A DNA stretch of 64,000 nucleotides from Chryseobacterium wanjuense. Its GTDB lineage: Bacteria; Bacteroidota; Bacteroidia; Flavobacteriales; Weeksellaceae. A program made the position numbers and the translations under genes. Positions 42,695 through 51,600 of this stretch are shown here, piece by piece. Below the pieces are notes generated by a model. The model had not been told where the DNA came from and did no database searches. It saw only the letters and a list, made by a program, of their open reading frames with translations. The stretch spans positions 372,001 to 436,000 of the forward strand of contig NZ_FOIU01000003.1 of NCBI RefSeq assembly GCF_900111495.1. The letters run 5' to 3'. How positions within the stretch are numbered: the stretch's first letter is position 1; every line of letters starts with the position of its first letter.

Positions 42695-42730
42695 AAAGTC
42701 TTAAGTTTTTTTTTAACTTAAGACTTTTTT
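42695..42730 (+). terminator. Terminator of tRNA-Ser
   Basis: A 13-bp stem (AAAGTCTTAAGTT / AACTTAAGACTTT) followed by T. Confidence 0.8.
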
Positions 42731-42862
42731 TATTTAATTATTATAAATTCATCTTAGTTTAAAAAACATAAAAAAATTCAAATAATAATTTTATTTAATT
42801 ATTATTTTATGTTAAAAATCAATATTTTTAGTATTTTAAAATATATTTGCAAAAAAAAGCAA

Positions 42863-44707
42863 ATGAAATTCAGAAATGATATTTCTTTTCTAAGAGCAAT
42901 ATCGGTAATAGCAGTTTTACTATATCATTATAATTTTTCTTTCTTTAAAGGAGGTTTTATAGGGGTAGACATCTTCTTTGTAATTTCCGGTTATTTAATG
43001 ACCAGAATTATTTTAACTGGTTTTTCCAAGAATAATTTTTCTATATTGGATTTTTACAAAAAAAGGGTTGTACGGATTTTCCCGGCCTTAATTGTAATGA
43101 TTACTTTTTTTGCTGTTGTAATCTATTTTCTTCTCCCAATTCAATTTATTAATTATACCAAGCTCTATTTTTCGAGCAGCTTATTTTTTTCTAATATTTA
43201 TTATTATTTAAATTCCGGTTATTTCGATTCATCTTCTAAGTTTAATTTTCTTTTACACACCTGGTCTTTATCTGTAGAATGGCAATTTTATATGATATAT
43301 CCGCTGATTTTAATCATTTTTAAAAGGTTTTATTTGCAGGAAAAAAGAAAATTCAATCTGATTTTTTTAGCATTGATAATCCTCTCAATAACATCTATGC
43401 TTATTCACAATATCTTTAGTAATTCATATTCATTTTATATGTTTTATCCGAGAGCTTGGGAGATGATGTTTGGAGGTTTGGCATTTTTATTTGCAAATTC
43501 ATTTGACGATAAAAGCAGTACATTTAAAAAAAATATTTTTTATGTTTCTCTATCTGTAATTGCTTTATTCATTGTATTTACAAACGAACATACTGTAAAA
43601 TGGCCTTCATTAATAACATTAATTCCGGTAGCTTTCACAACACAGATATTGTTATTAAACATTGATATTAAACTCTTTAATAATAAAATTGTAAAATACG
43701 TTGGAGATATTTCATATTCATTATACTTATGGCATTGGCCTTTCTATGTCTTAAGTTTATATTTCGCCCTTAATGACAGAATAAGATATAGAATTATTTT
43801 TATTATCCTCTCTCTAATTTTTGCGATCATTTCTTATCATGTGGTAGAAAAAAGAAATTATAATAATAAACACAGGCTTGTTTTAAGCTCTACTGCAATT
43901 CTTTTTATATTATCATTTGCAATTTCAAAATTAAATGCTAATTATTTGTTTAACAAGAATATGGCTAATTTAATTTCCGCAACAACCGATTATAAATATA
44001 GCGAACAGGCATATAAACAATTCAGTCTTGAAAATAAACATTTGGCACATTATCAAACCTTAAAAGATTATAATTTTAATAATTTAAAAATCAATAATAA
44101 CAAGAAAAATATAATTTTATTAGGTGACAGTCATGCTGCAATGTTTTCGCAAACTATTAATAATATTTTTAAGAATGATAAATATAATCTGATACAGGCA
44201 ACAGCTGACGCAACATATCCTATGATTAATTCTGAAACACCTTATGAAGGACCAAAAGATTTTTTCAATTTCTTTTTTGAAGACTATTTCCCGAAAAATT
44301 ATAATAAAATCGATCTTGTGATTATCAGTTCAAATTATTATGGTTATTATAAAGATGATCTTATAAAGAAAATCAAATTCACTGAAAATTATTTTAAAAA
44401 ATATAATATTCCTGTTATCTATTTAGGACAAACTGATAACTATCCTACTGATTTTCCAACACATTTTTATTTAAAAAATGACTATAATGTAGAAAGTATC
44501 AACACCCCTCAATTACAAAATAAAGTGTATGCAGCTAACAAACTTTTACTGAAAATATTAGGCAACCGCTATATCAATTTGCTTGATTATAAAATCGCAA
44601 AGGTAAATAAAGATGGTACACCTTATATTTATGATCAAAACCACCTTACCTATTATGGAACAGAGCAATATCGCAGTTTTATTGTAAAATCACTTTCATT
44701 AAAATAA
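42863..44707 (+). CDS. OafA/YrhL-type acyltransferase with SGNH domain
   Basis: A 614-residue inner-membrane O-acyltransferase. The acyltransferase-3 domain (about 1-345) has ten or so helices, FRNDISFLRAISVIAVLLYH at the start and the motif FIGVDIFFVISGYL. The C-terminal extracytoplasmic SGNH domain has GDSHAAM and a DQNHLTYYG end with the catalytic Asp-x-x-His. It would acetylate a surface glycan or LPS sugar. The 18 upstream codons are rejected, because TATATTTG at 42842-42849 is a promoter box. The gene is very AT-rich and follows a tRNA, which hints at acquisition. Confidence 0.88.
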   Translation: MKFRNDISFLRAISVIAVLLYHYNFSFFKGGFIGVDIFFVISGYLMTRIILTGFSKNNFSILDFYKKRVVRIFPALIVMITFFAVVIYFLLPIQFINYTKLYFSSSLFFSNIYYYLNSGYFDSSSKFNFLLHTWSLSVEWQFYMIYPLILIIFKRFYLQEKRKFNLIFLALIILSITSMLIHNIFSNSYSFYMFYPRAWEMMFGGLAFLFANSFDDKSSTFKKNIFYVSLSVIALFIVFTNEHTVKWPSLITLIPVAFTTQILLLNIDIKLFNNKIVKYVGDISYSLYLWHWPFYVLSLYFALNDRIRYRIIFIILSLIFAIISYHVVEKRNYNNKHRLVLSSTAILFILSFAISKLNANYLFNKNMANLISATTDYKYSEQAYKQFSLENKHLAHYQTLKDYNFNNLKINNNKKNIILLGDSHAAMFSQTINNIFKNDKYNLIQATADATYPMINSETPYEGPKDFFNFFFEDYFPKNYNKIDLVIISSNYYGYYKDDLIKKIKFTENYFKKYNIPVIYLGQTDNYPTDFPTHFYLKNDYNVESINTPQLQNKVYAANKLLLKILGNRYINLLDYKIAKVNKDGTPYIYDQNHLTYYGTEQYRSFIVKSLSLK

Positions 44708-44708
44708 A

Positions 44709-44735
44709 AAATCCCAGTCAAATCGACTGGGATTT
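44709..44735 (+). terminator. Terminator of acyltransferase gene
   Basis: AAATCCCAGTC / GACTGGGATTT, an 11-bp stem with a 5-base loop. Confidence 0.75.
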
Positions 44736-44806
44736 CTGTTTGAAAAAGTACCAACTCATTTCAAACTTAAAATAATCTAGCTATATGAATGTTTAGGTGT
44801 AAAATT

Positions 44807-45502
44807 TTAATTGCACATGGTGAGAAATTGATGACTCATCTGTACTTTGAATTTGGCGTCTGATTTTAATTTTGAATAGATCATGCTTTCAAAAGCCTTG
44901 ACTTCTTTTAATTTCAGATCAATAAATTCGGCAATCTGAACAATCGAGAATATAAAATCTCTGTATGTCGCAATATTCACGGTTTGTCCGTAAACAGGAA
45001 GATAGGCCTTCAGAAAAGGAAGCGTTGCCTGATGCTGGCTGTAATTAACGCAATACTCCGCTCCTTCCCTGGAAGTAATAATTTCATAATTATTAATGAA
45101 ATCTAATGTGTTTTTACCTTCTTTATCGTTATTCTTAGAAAAATATCTGTTGATTTTATCTAAAATATGTTGGGCATACTCCATCATGGTGATGGTTTTC
45201 AATTCGAAAACATGGTTCATGCCTTTTACCTTTTTTGTTGTTTTCCCGTTTTCACAGCTTGTACAGAACGAAAGCCCGATCTTTTCGTGATAAGGGAAAA
45301 AGCAATCCTTAATCTGGATCGAAGCGTCCGCCTGAAGCCTGTCATTCGCAAAGTTGTAATACAGATACGGACTGTACATTTCGGCCAACGCTTTCAGATA
45401 ATCCGTTTCTGAGGTATTGTGATATTCTTCAAACCATTTTTCAAGGTTGTCGTAATATTTGTTTTCAAATTCATTAAAACTTAAATAAAAAGGCAGTTCC
45501 AT
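44807..45502 (-). CDS. Cytoplasmic protein of unknown function (231 aa)
   Basis: A soluble helical protein with many Tyr, Lys and Glu. Cysteines include a CTSC pair (LSFCTSCENGK) that could bind a metal, and others at the C-terminus (TMCN) and centre. No signal peptide or helix for the membrane. I do not recognise the family. The start is ATG 45502; an upstream TTG at 45526 is part of the TAGCTTTG promoter box. Monocistronic; the upstream gap is full of repeats. Confidence 0.65.
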   Translation of the reverse strand: MELPFYLSFNEFENKYYDNLEKWFEEYHNTSETDYLKALAEMYSPYLYYNFANDRLQADASIQIKDCFFPYHEKIGLSFCTSCENGKTTKKVKGMNHVFELKTITMMEYAQHILDKINRYFSKNNDKEGKNTLDFINNYEIITSREGAEYCVNYSQHQATLPFLKAYLPVYGQTVNIATYRDFIFSIVQIAEFIDLKLKEVKAFESMIYSKLKSDAKFKVQMSHQFLTMCN

Positions 45503-45523
45503 AGCTCTGTAATTTTGATATGA

Positions 45524-45531
45524 CAAAGCTA
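45524..45531 (-). promoter_or_regulatory. TAnnTTTG box before the unknown gene
   Basis: TAGCTTTG on the - strand, 21 bases before ATG 45502. Confidence 0.45.
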
Positions 45532-45599
45532 ATGGCGTAATGCGACAAAACTTGACGTGTTATTTTTTTGATTTTATTTTTTTTCGGTTTGTTATTCTA

Positions 45600-45841
45600 A
45601 AATGAAGGATTTGTGTAAAAATAGATTCTTCATTCGTCAGAATGACAATCTTATTGCTTTATCTTTTATTGAAAATAATTTCTTTTGTCCTGAAACAAAA
45701 GTTCAAGACTTGGATCCTTCGACTGCTTCGCGCTCAGGATGACAGCGTTAATACTAGCTGTTTATTAATGATAATTTATTTAAGTTTTAATGATAATTTA
45801 TTTTTGATCATCACCCATTATTACTCATTACCTATTACTCA
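45600..45841. repeat. Repeat cluster in intergenic region
   Basis: Holds two GTCAT-family repeats in reverse orientation (AGATTCTTCATTCGTCAG at 45624; CCTTCGACTGCTTCGCGCTC at 45718, both running into AGGATGACA or AATGACA), a direct repeat TTTAATGATAATTTATTT (about 45764-45805) and a degenerate heptad tract ATTACTCATTACCTATTAC (about 45815-45845). No gene. Confidence 0.6.
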
Positions 45842-47374
45842 TTACTTATCATAATTAAGCATGATAAATTCAAAGTAGTGGATCATTTTCATATAATTTT
45901 CGATGCTGATATATTCATTGGTGCTGTGAATGGACTGTTTTTCGGCATCCGTAATTTTTATCGGCATGAATCTGTAAATGTTTTTGCTCACGATCTGATA
46001 TTTGTAAGCATCCGTAGCGCCAACTGTAAGGTAAGGAGTCGCGATCGCCGTTGGATGAATTTCCCGGATTCCGGCTTCTATTAATTTAAAAGCCTTTGTA
46101 GTGGTTGATGAAACGGCCGATGCTTCTTTCACATTGTCGATTTCTTCAATTTCTACATTAAAACCTTCGGTAGCTCTGGCTATGTGATCCTTTACTTCCT
46201 TCACCGTATTTCCGGGAAGAAGCCTGAAATTGACTATGAATTCAACCTCCGGCGAAAGAACATTGGGTGCATCACTTCCTTTCATCATCGTTAGGGCGGT
46301 CGTGGTACGAACCAGTGCGTTGGTAGAATTATTTTTAGTTAATTGTGACAGTAGTACAGGCCTCAACAACCATTGATTGGCAATTGCCATCCGGTTTACA
46401 AACGACATCGAGCCACCGATATTGGTGAAAAATTCATTCATCAACGGAGTAACGATGGGCTTCATCTGGTCTTTTTCCAGCCTTTGCATAATGACTGCCG
46501 CTTTTCCGATGGCGCTTTCCAACGGAGGCATCGATGAATGTCCGCCCAATCCTTTTACTTTAATTTTTACAGAAAGAAAACCCTTTTCTGCACAGCCGAT
46601 TACGGCAACGTCTGCATCAATTCCGGCAACGCTACCTTTTTGTAAAATTAATCCACCCTCATCGTAAACTGCATCGAATTTCAGATTTTTACTTTTGAAA
46701 TAATTTGCGATTTGTGCCGCACCTTTTTGTCCGCCCACCTCTTCATCAAACCCGAAAGCAAGATAAATATCTCTTTGAGGCGTATGTTTATTTTTAATTA
46801 AATTATTAAAAGATTCCATTAAAGAGAAGAACATTCCTTTCATATCGATAGTTCCCCTGCCATAAATTCTCCCATTGGCAACAGCCCCGGAAAATGGTCC
46901 AAAATCCCAGTCTTCGGCCACTTTTGAATTGGGAGCCAATGGCTGATCATCGGGTCTGAAAATATTTTCAGATTTATCTTTAATTTCTGCATCTCCCGGA
47001 GGAACAACATCGTAGTGAGAGAGGAATACAATGGGATCAAGAGAGGGATTGCTTCCTTTTAACCTAAAAACCAAACCATATTTATTGACTTCATAATTCT
47101 CCGTATTCTGGTAGATCAACGGATAAGTTTGCTTTAAATATTCTTTGAAGGTATCGAATGTAGAATAATCAAATTCACCCAATTCTCCCGCAGAAACCGT
47201 CGGAATTTTTATCCCTCCGGAAAGCCTCTGAATCGCGGAATCGTTTTTAACAGCTTTCCAGCCTTGTCCATTTCCCGCATTTGCTTTTCTGAAAGGGTAG
47301 GTAAATGTTTTGATTAAAATGACAGCTATTAAGACAATAAGGATGGCAAGGAGGATGAAGAGGAGCTTTTTCAT
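45842..47374 (-). CDS. M20-family peptidase, PM20D1/carboxypeptidase S-like
   Basis: A 510-residue zinc peptidase with an N-terminal membrane anchor (about 3-24). Metal and catalytic motifs: LSHYDVVPPG (His and Asp), GRGTIDMKG (bridging Asp) and FDEEVGGQKGA (catalytic Glu-Glu). The dimerisation domain lies in the middle (GHSSMPP). The anchor implies action in the periplasm on peptides or N-acyl amino acids. The length and motif pattern match the PM20D1/CPS branch. Monocistronic. Confidence 0.9.
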   Translation of the reverse strand: MKKLLFILLAILIVLIAVILIKTFTYPFRKANAGNGQGWKAVKNDSAIQRLSGGIKIPTVSAGELGEFDYSTFDTFKEYLKQTYPLIYQNTENYEVNKYGLVFRLKGSNPSLDPIVFLSHYDVVPPGDAEIKDKSENIFRPDDQPLAPNSKVAEDWDFGPFSGAVANGRIYGRGTIDMKGMFFSLMESFNNLIKNKHTPQRDIYLAFGFDEEVGGQKGAAQIANYFKSKNLKFDAVYDEGGLILQKGSVAGIDADVAVIGCAEKGFLSVKIKVKGLGGHSSMPPLESAIGKAAVIMQRLEKDQMKPIVTPLMNEFFTNIGGSMSFVNRMAIANQWLLRPVLLSQLTKNNSTNALVRTTTALTMMKGSDAPNVLSPEVEFIVNFRLLPGNTVKEVKDHIARATEGFNVEIEEIDNVKEASAVSSTTTKAFKLIEAGIREIHPTAIATPYLTVGATDAYKYQIVSKNIYRFMPIKITDAEKQSIHSTNEYISIENYMKMIHYFEFIMLNYDK

Positions 47375-47666
47375 AATTTTGAAATTGTGGTGAATGGTTA
47401 TTTCAAATATAGTGAGATTTTTATTTTGGGAGGGTTGACAAAAAAATCATATTAATAAAATCTTTAATTGTTTAGTTTACTGGGTAATGATTTTGACTTT
47501 GAGGTTTTTGGAGGTGATGGGGATTGTGTGTTTATTTGATTTTTAAATATATATCATCAGTAAATCTGCTATATTTGTCCATTGATGAAATGATTCCTTC
47601 TTCTTTTTCTCTTTTTTTATAAATAATTCGAGATATTCAAATCTTTTAAACCCCGAATTGCAATAA

Positions 47667-47696
47667 AAATTCCTGTAACAATTGATACAGGAATTT
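47667..47696 (-). terminator. Terminator of the decayed small-protein cluster
   Basis: A perfect 11-bp stem (AAATTCCTGTA / TACAGGAATTT), 8-base loop, followed by TTTTTA on the - strand. 47397-47666 holds nothing else I can support. Confidence 0.75.
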
Positions 47697-47723
47697 GGTA
47701 CATTAAAATCTTTAATATCGCGA

Positions 47724-48014
47724 TTATTTGGACTTAAAATGTTTTATTATTTGGAAAAACCCAGGAAAACATAACATTACAAAAAACAAATAAAAACTCA
47801 TTCCAAAATCTAAAATAATGGTTACTATTAAGCTGAGAAGTGGAACACATATAAGCAAGATACCAAGTATTAAGTGATTAGGCCTTTTTATAAAAAAAGG
47901 GGGTTTATTTCTAAACCGATATTCATCACTATACTTGCGAGAATGTCAATCCTCAAAATCCTCTATGAAGCTGTCCTCTTTTTCTTTGTTTTCTTCAAAA
48001 TCTTTTTTACTCAT
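47724..48014 (-). pseudogene. Small membrane-protein gene with in-frame TGA
   Basis: A 97-codon frame: MSKKDFEENKEKED...DFED, then TGA at codon 23, then HSRKYSDEYRF...PPFFIKRPNH and two membrane helices ending IIKHFKSK. The frame continues unbroken for 73 codons after the TGA. A single change of TGG (Trp) to TGA would explain it. The codon could also be a sequencing error. It lies downstream of the Rhs toxin and immunity genes, where displaced immunity genes are often found. Confidence 0.6.
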
Positions 48015-48032
48015 TTGATGATTTTTTTGCAA

Positions 48033-48194
48033 TTATGTCGAAAAAAAAAGTAAAAATACAGAAATAATCAAAGATGTTATTTTTCTTATCGTAGTAAAAT
48101 CAACTTTGAAAGTAGAAAACATATTATTTACTAGAGAAAAGCCTGTAGTTATAATAATATAATAAGAGCAAATAATGATTGCTATCCGAATAGT
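48033..48194 (-). pseudogene. Remnant of a small membrane protein
   Basis: A 53-codon open frame without a usable start. It encodes two hydrophobic segments (RIAIIICSYYIIITTGFS and TSLIISVFLLFF) and stops 18 bases before the ATG of the broken gene downstream. It looks like the 3' part of a small membrane-protein gene. The evidence is hydrophobicity and an open frame only. Confidence 0.3.
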
Positions 48195-48197
48195 TTA

Positions 48198-48231
48198 AAA
48201 TCAATCCCCCGAATATTCGAGGGATTGATTT
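48198..48231 (-). terminator. Terminator of the Rhs operon
   Basis: AAATCAATCCC / GGGATTGATTT, an 11-bp stem, two bases after the stop codon of the lipoprotein gene. Confidence 0.75.
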
Positions 48232-48232
48232 A

Positions 48233-48616
48233 TTATTCAATTTTAAACTGTTTTTTATCTGGAGGAATAACTTTTATTACAATTATTTGATTATTTTTTA
48301 GTTCTCCCTCTCCATATTCGTCTGAACCAAACGCAAAATTAGGGCCGTCTGTTTCAAAGCTATAACGCTTCTCTTTATTGATTTTAAGAGTAACCATTCC
48401 TAAGGAATCTGTAACATACTGGCCTATTTCAACATACTTCCTTAATGGAATATTCCATTTAGCCTGTCTTACTGTAACAGTATCATTTATCCGAGGATGT
48501 TTAGTATAAGAATCTACAACTTTTACAGATATAGTAATCTCATTTTTTTTGTCATAATTATTACATCCTATTAAAAATAAACAAAAAAATACTAACGTTA
48601 TTAATTTAGAGACCAT
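48233..48616 (-). CDS. Lipoprotein, candidate immunity protein
   Basis: A 127-residue predicted lipoprotein: signal with lipobox LIGC (Cys18), then a single beta-sandwich-like domain with a carboxypeptidase-regulatory flavour (SVKVVDSYTKHPRINDTV, VTDSLGMVTLKIN). Its start overlaps the end of the Rhs gene by 11 bases. Overlap with a polymorphic toxin gene and periplasmic location suggest it protects against the lipase-like tip. The immunity role is inferred from position only. Confidence 0.7.
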   Translation of the reverse strand: MVSKLITLVFFCLFLIGCNNYDKKNEITISVKVVDSYTKHPRINDTVTVRQAKWNIPLRKYVEIGQYVTDSLGMVTLKINKEKRYSFETDGPNFAFGSDEYGEGELKNNQIIVIKVIPPDKKQFKIE

Positions 48617-51600
48617 ATGCTTTTCTTATAATGTTTAAATGACTAACAGGTACACCAGATTTATAATACTGACCTGTGTAATCAACTTGATTAATAATAG
48701 GAAATGAAAACTTCGCTTTTACCGGACTACCAACAAAAGGATTATCAAGATTCCAATAAGGCAGACCATACATTTTTACTGTTGAATTTCTCTGATAATA
48801 ATTGTTAACTCTTAAAACATTCGGATGAGTAAAAATAAAATCTCCTCCCAAACTTACAGGATCAAATAGATTTACTTCAGCAATATTAATATTCATTTCT
48901 CCCAACTCATTAGCAATTCTAACTGCAGCGGCTCCACCTCGACTATGTCCATAGATCTTTATCTGTTTTCCCTCATTATAACCATCCACTAAGTAATCTA
49001 TGATTTCTTGGTCATTTGTTCCCCAAGAGCTTGTAAACATTTTTCCTCCTTGTTTTTCAACAATTTTCTCTAATCGTGGATTGTCACTAACTTCTCTTCC
49101 TCCTGCTCCGTAAATGCCAGCAACTACATATTTTGGCTGTGTTATCCTATGCATTGCATGATTAAATAACGCAACAATCCCACCAATTTTCACACCTTCC
49201 CAGAAGTTTCCTCCTGCAAGAGCATGACCTACACCTCCAGAAAGCATTCCCAATGCAAACTGGCTTGTACCGCTGTATGCGGCAGCTCCAACAGCTTGTC
49301 CATATCCAAACGATACAGCACTTGATAAAAATGCACTCGCTGCCGCAGTAAAGAAATTACCTCCCTGCATAAAGCTCAATGTTCCCTGTACCCCTGCGTG
49401 GACGAGACTTCTTAAAGCCTCATTTCCTATGCTTGCAGTAGCAGTAGAAAAAACATCTCCTATAACAATTGTTATTCCCGCACTTATCATACCCATTACG
49501 ATGGATGAATAAAGGTTGAGGATATTAAACTTTCCGCCAGTAATCAAAACCGTAGCAGTATAACCAACAACAGCAATAGCAATTGCTTGTACTATAGGAA
49601 TCATTAAAAACTGAAAAAACTCCCCACTCGGATCATTAAACATCAAGGGATTATTCAGAACATACCCATATTTATTATAATTCTGGGTGTTGTAAGGATC
49701 CTGAATGTTCTCATCAGCATTTAAGAATCTTCTTAATAACGGATCATACAATCTACCATTCATGTGAATGATTCCCACCTCTGCAAAATGCTCATGGCTG
49801 GTGTATCCTCTGTCTACTAATAGCGAAGCATTATCAATTATACTCTTATCGGTAATGATTGCACCATTTCCTATCTTAAGATGGGTAAAATTGCCCCACG
49901 CATCAAAATGCCTCTGTTCCAGTTTATTTCCTGCTTCATCACTTATTGCTAAGATACTTCCGATATAATCTTTATGCAAAAATCTGTAAGAACCACTACT
50001 CTCATCAAAGTTCTTTAAATATACAATATTACTTTCATAAGGTGTTCCTCCGATATATAAAATATGTTTTTCCTTTCCGGTAGTGTTGTCTTTCAACACT
50101 TCAAAACTTCCGTCTTCACTGTAGAATTTGGTGAATTTTCCATCTCCGTCAATACTAAAGTTTCCACCATACGTCACTCTTTGTCTCATGCTTGTCAAGC
50201 CGTACTGAAAGGCAACATCTCCTTTCTCTCCATCAATGAAAACAGGATCATTATTCTCGTTGTAAGCAATGCTCTGAATCAGATCATTATTATAGTTTTG
50301 AGTTCCCGCAGCATTTAACGTCATTCCGGTTGGTTGGTAAATCTTTGCAGAGTTTTCATACTTCATGGTTCCCACCTGGTCATTCTCCATGATTCTACCT
50401 TTAACGTCATAGATATTTCTATTATTTGATGGCTTAATTCCCGTTACCGGATTCGTCCAGTTTACCAATCGGTTGTTGTCATCATAGTCAAAGGATTCAA
50501 CAATATTGAAATCTCCACCTGTTGTTCTGCTCTTTAATTCATTTTTAATGGCATCAAATGAGTAAGAAAGTTGAAGAATACTTGGTTTTACTGCCGATGA
50601 GTGATTAACATTCGTTAAAAATCCATTGGTGTCATACGTATTATTGACGTCTGCAGCTCCCAATTTAGCTTTTAAAACCTGACCTTTGGCATTGGTTTCC
50701 TTAAGCTCCCACAGGCTTTTACCTGTTACTTTGTCTTTTACCTGATAAAGCTCTCCGTTCCATGTACTGTATACATTTTCTACGTTAACTTTAGTCAAAA
50801 CACCGGAAGAATATAATTGCTTTTCATAAGAAATTACTCTTCCTTTATCATCATAAGTAATTCCTTTTTGGATAAAGTATTTCCCATTACTGCTTTCTGA
50901 TGAAGATAATAATCTTCCTTGTGGATCGTAAGAAACATTTGAACTATATACTTTTCCTTTAGATGTACCTCCTCTTGAAATTACTCTGCCTTTATTATCA
51001 TAAGTATAAGAGATAATTTTATTCGTAGCCTGACCTCCATCTGTTGTTGACAATTCTTTTTGAGAGATCAGCTGACCTAAACTGTTATACGTGTATTCTT
51101 TTGTTCCTTTTGGACTGATAATTTTCTTGGACTGTCCAAAACCATCATATTCATATTTATAAATTCCATTGGAAGGATCATTGAATTCTGATTTTCTTCC
51201 CCAAGAATCGTATTTTGTGGTGACAGTATTTTCCGCATACTGAGCTTTTATCTGCTCTCCGGCTGCATTGTAAGAGAATTGTATCGTCCCGCCTTTATCT
51301 GTTGAAGAAACTACATTTCCTAAAGCATCAGTGGTTTTGGAAGTAGTTCTTCCATAACCGTTAAGCTCTTTGGTAGTCGTTATCAAACCTGAAACCGTAG
51401 TTACCATCTGCTTCCCATTGAACCCAGTAGCAGTTGCCTTGGTGATAGGAAAAACAGAATCATCATAAACAATGGTATTCCACCCGGAAGCACTTTGCCC
51501 TTCAAAATAAGGCTCGGATTCCTTGATTTTTCTTCCTAAAACATCATACTGAGTTTCTTTGGAAACAAATTGTCCCTGTCCGAATGCTTTAGCAGAGGTT

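Noticed and set aside
42809..42862. Longer acyltransferase start at 42809
   Set aside because: The extra 18 codons contain a TATATTTG promoter box and the shorter start matches the family N-terminus.
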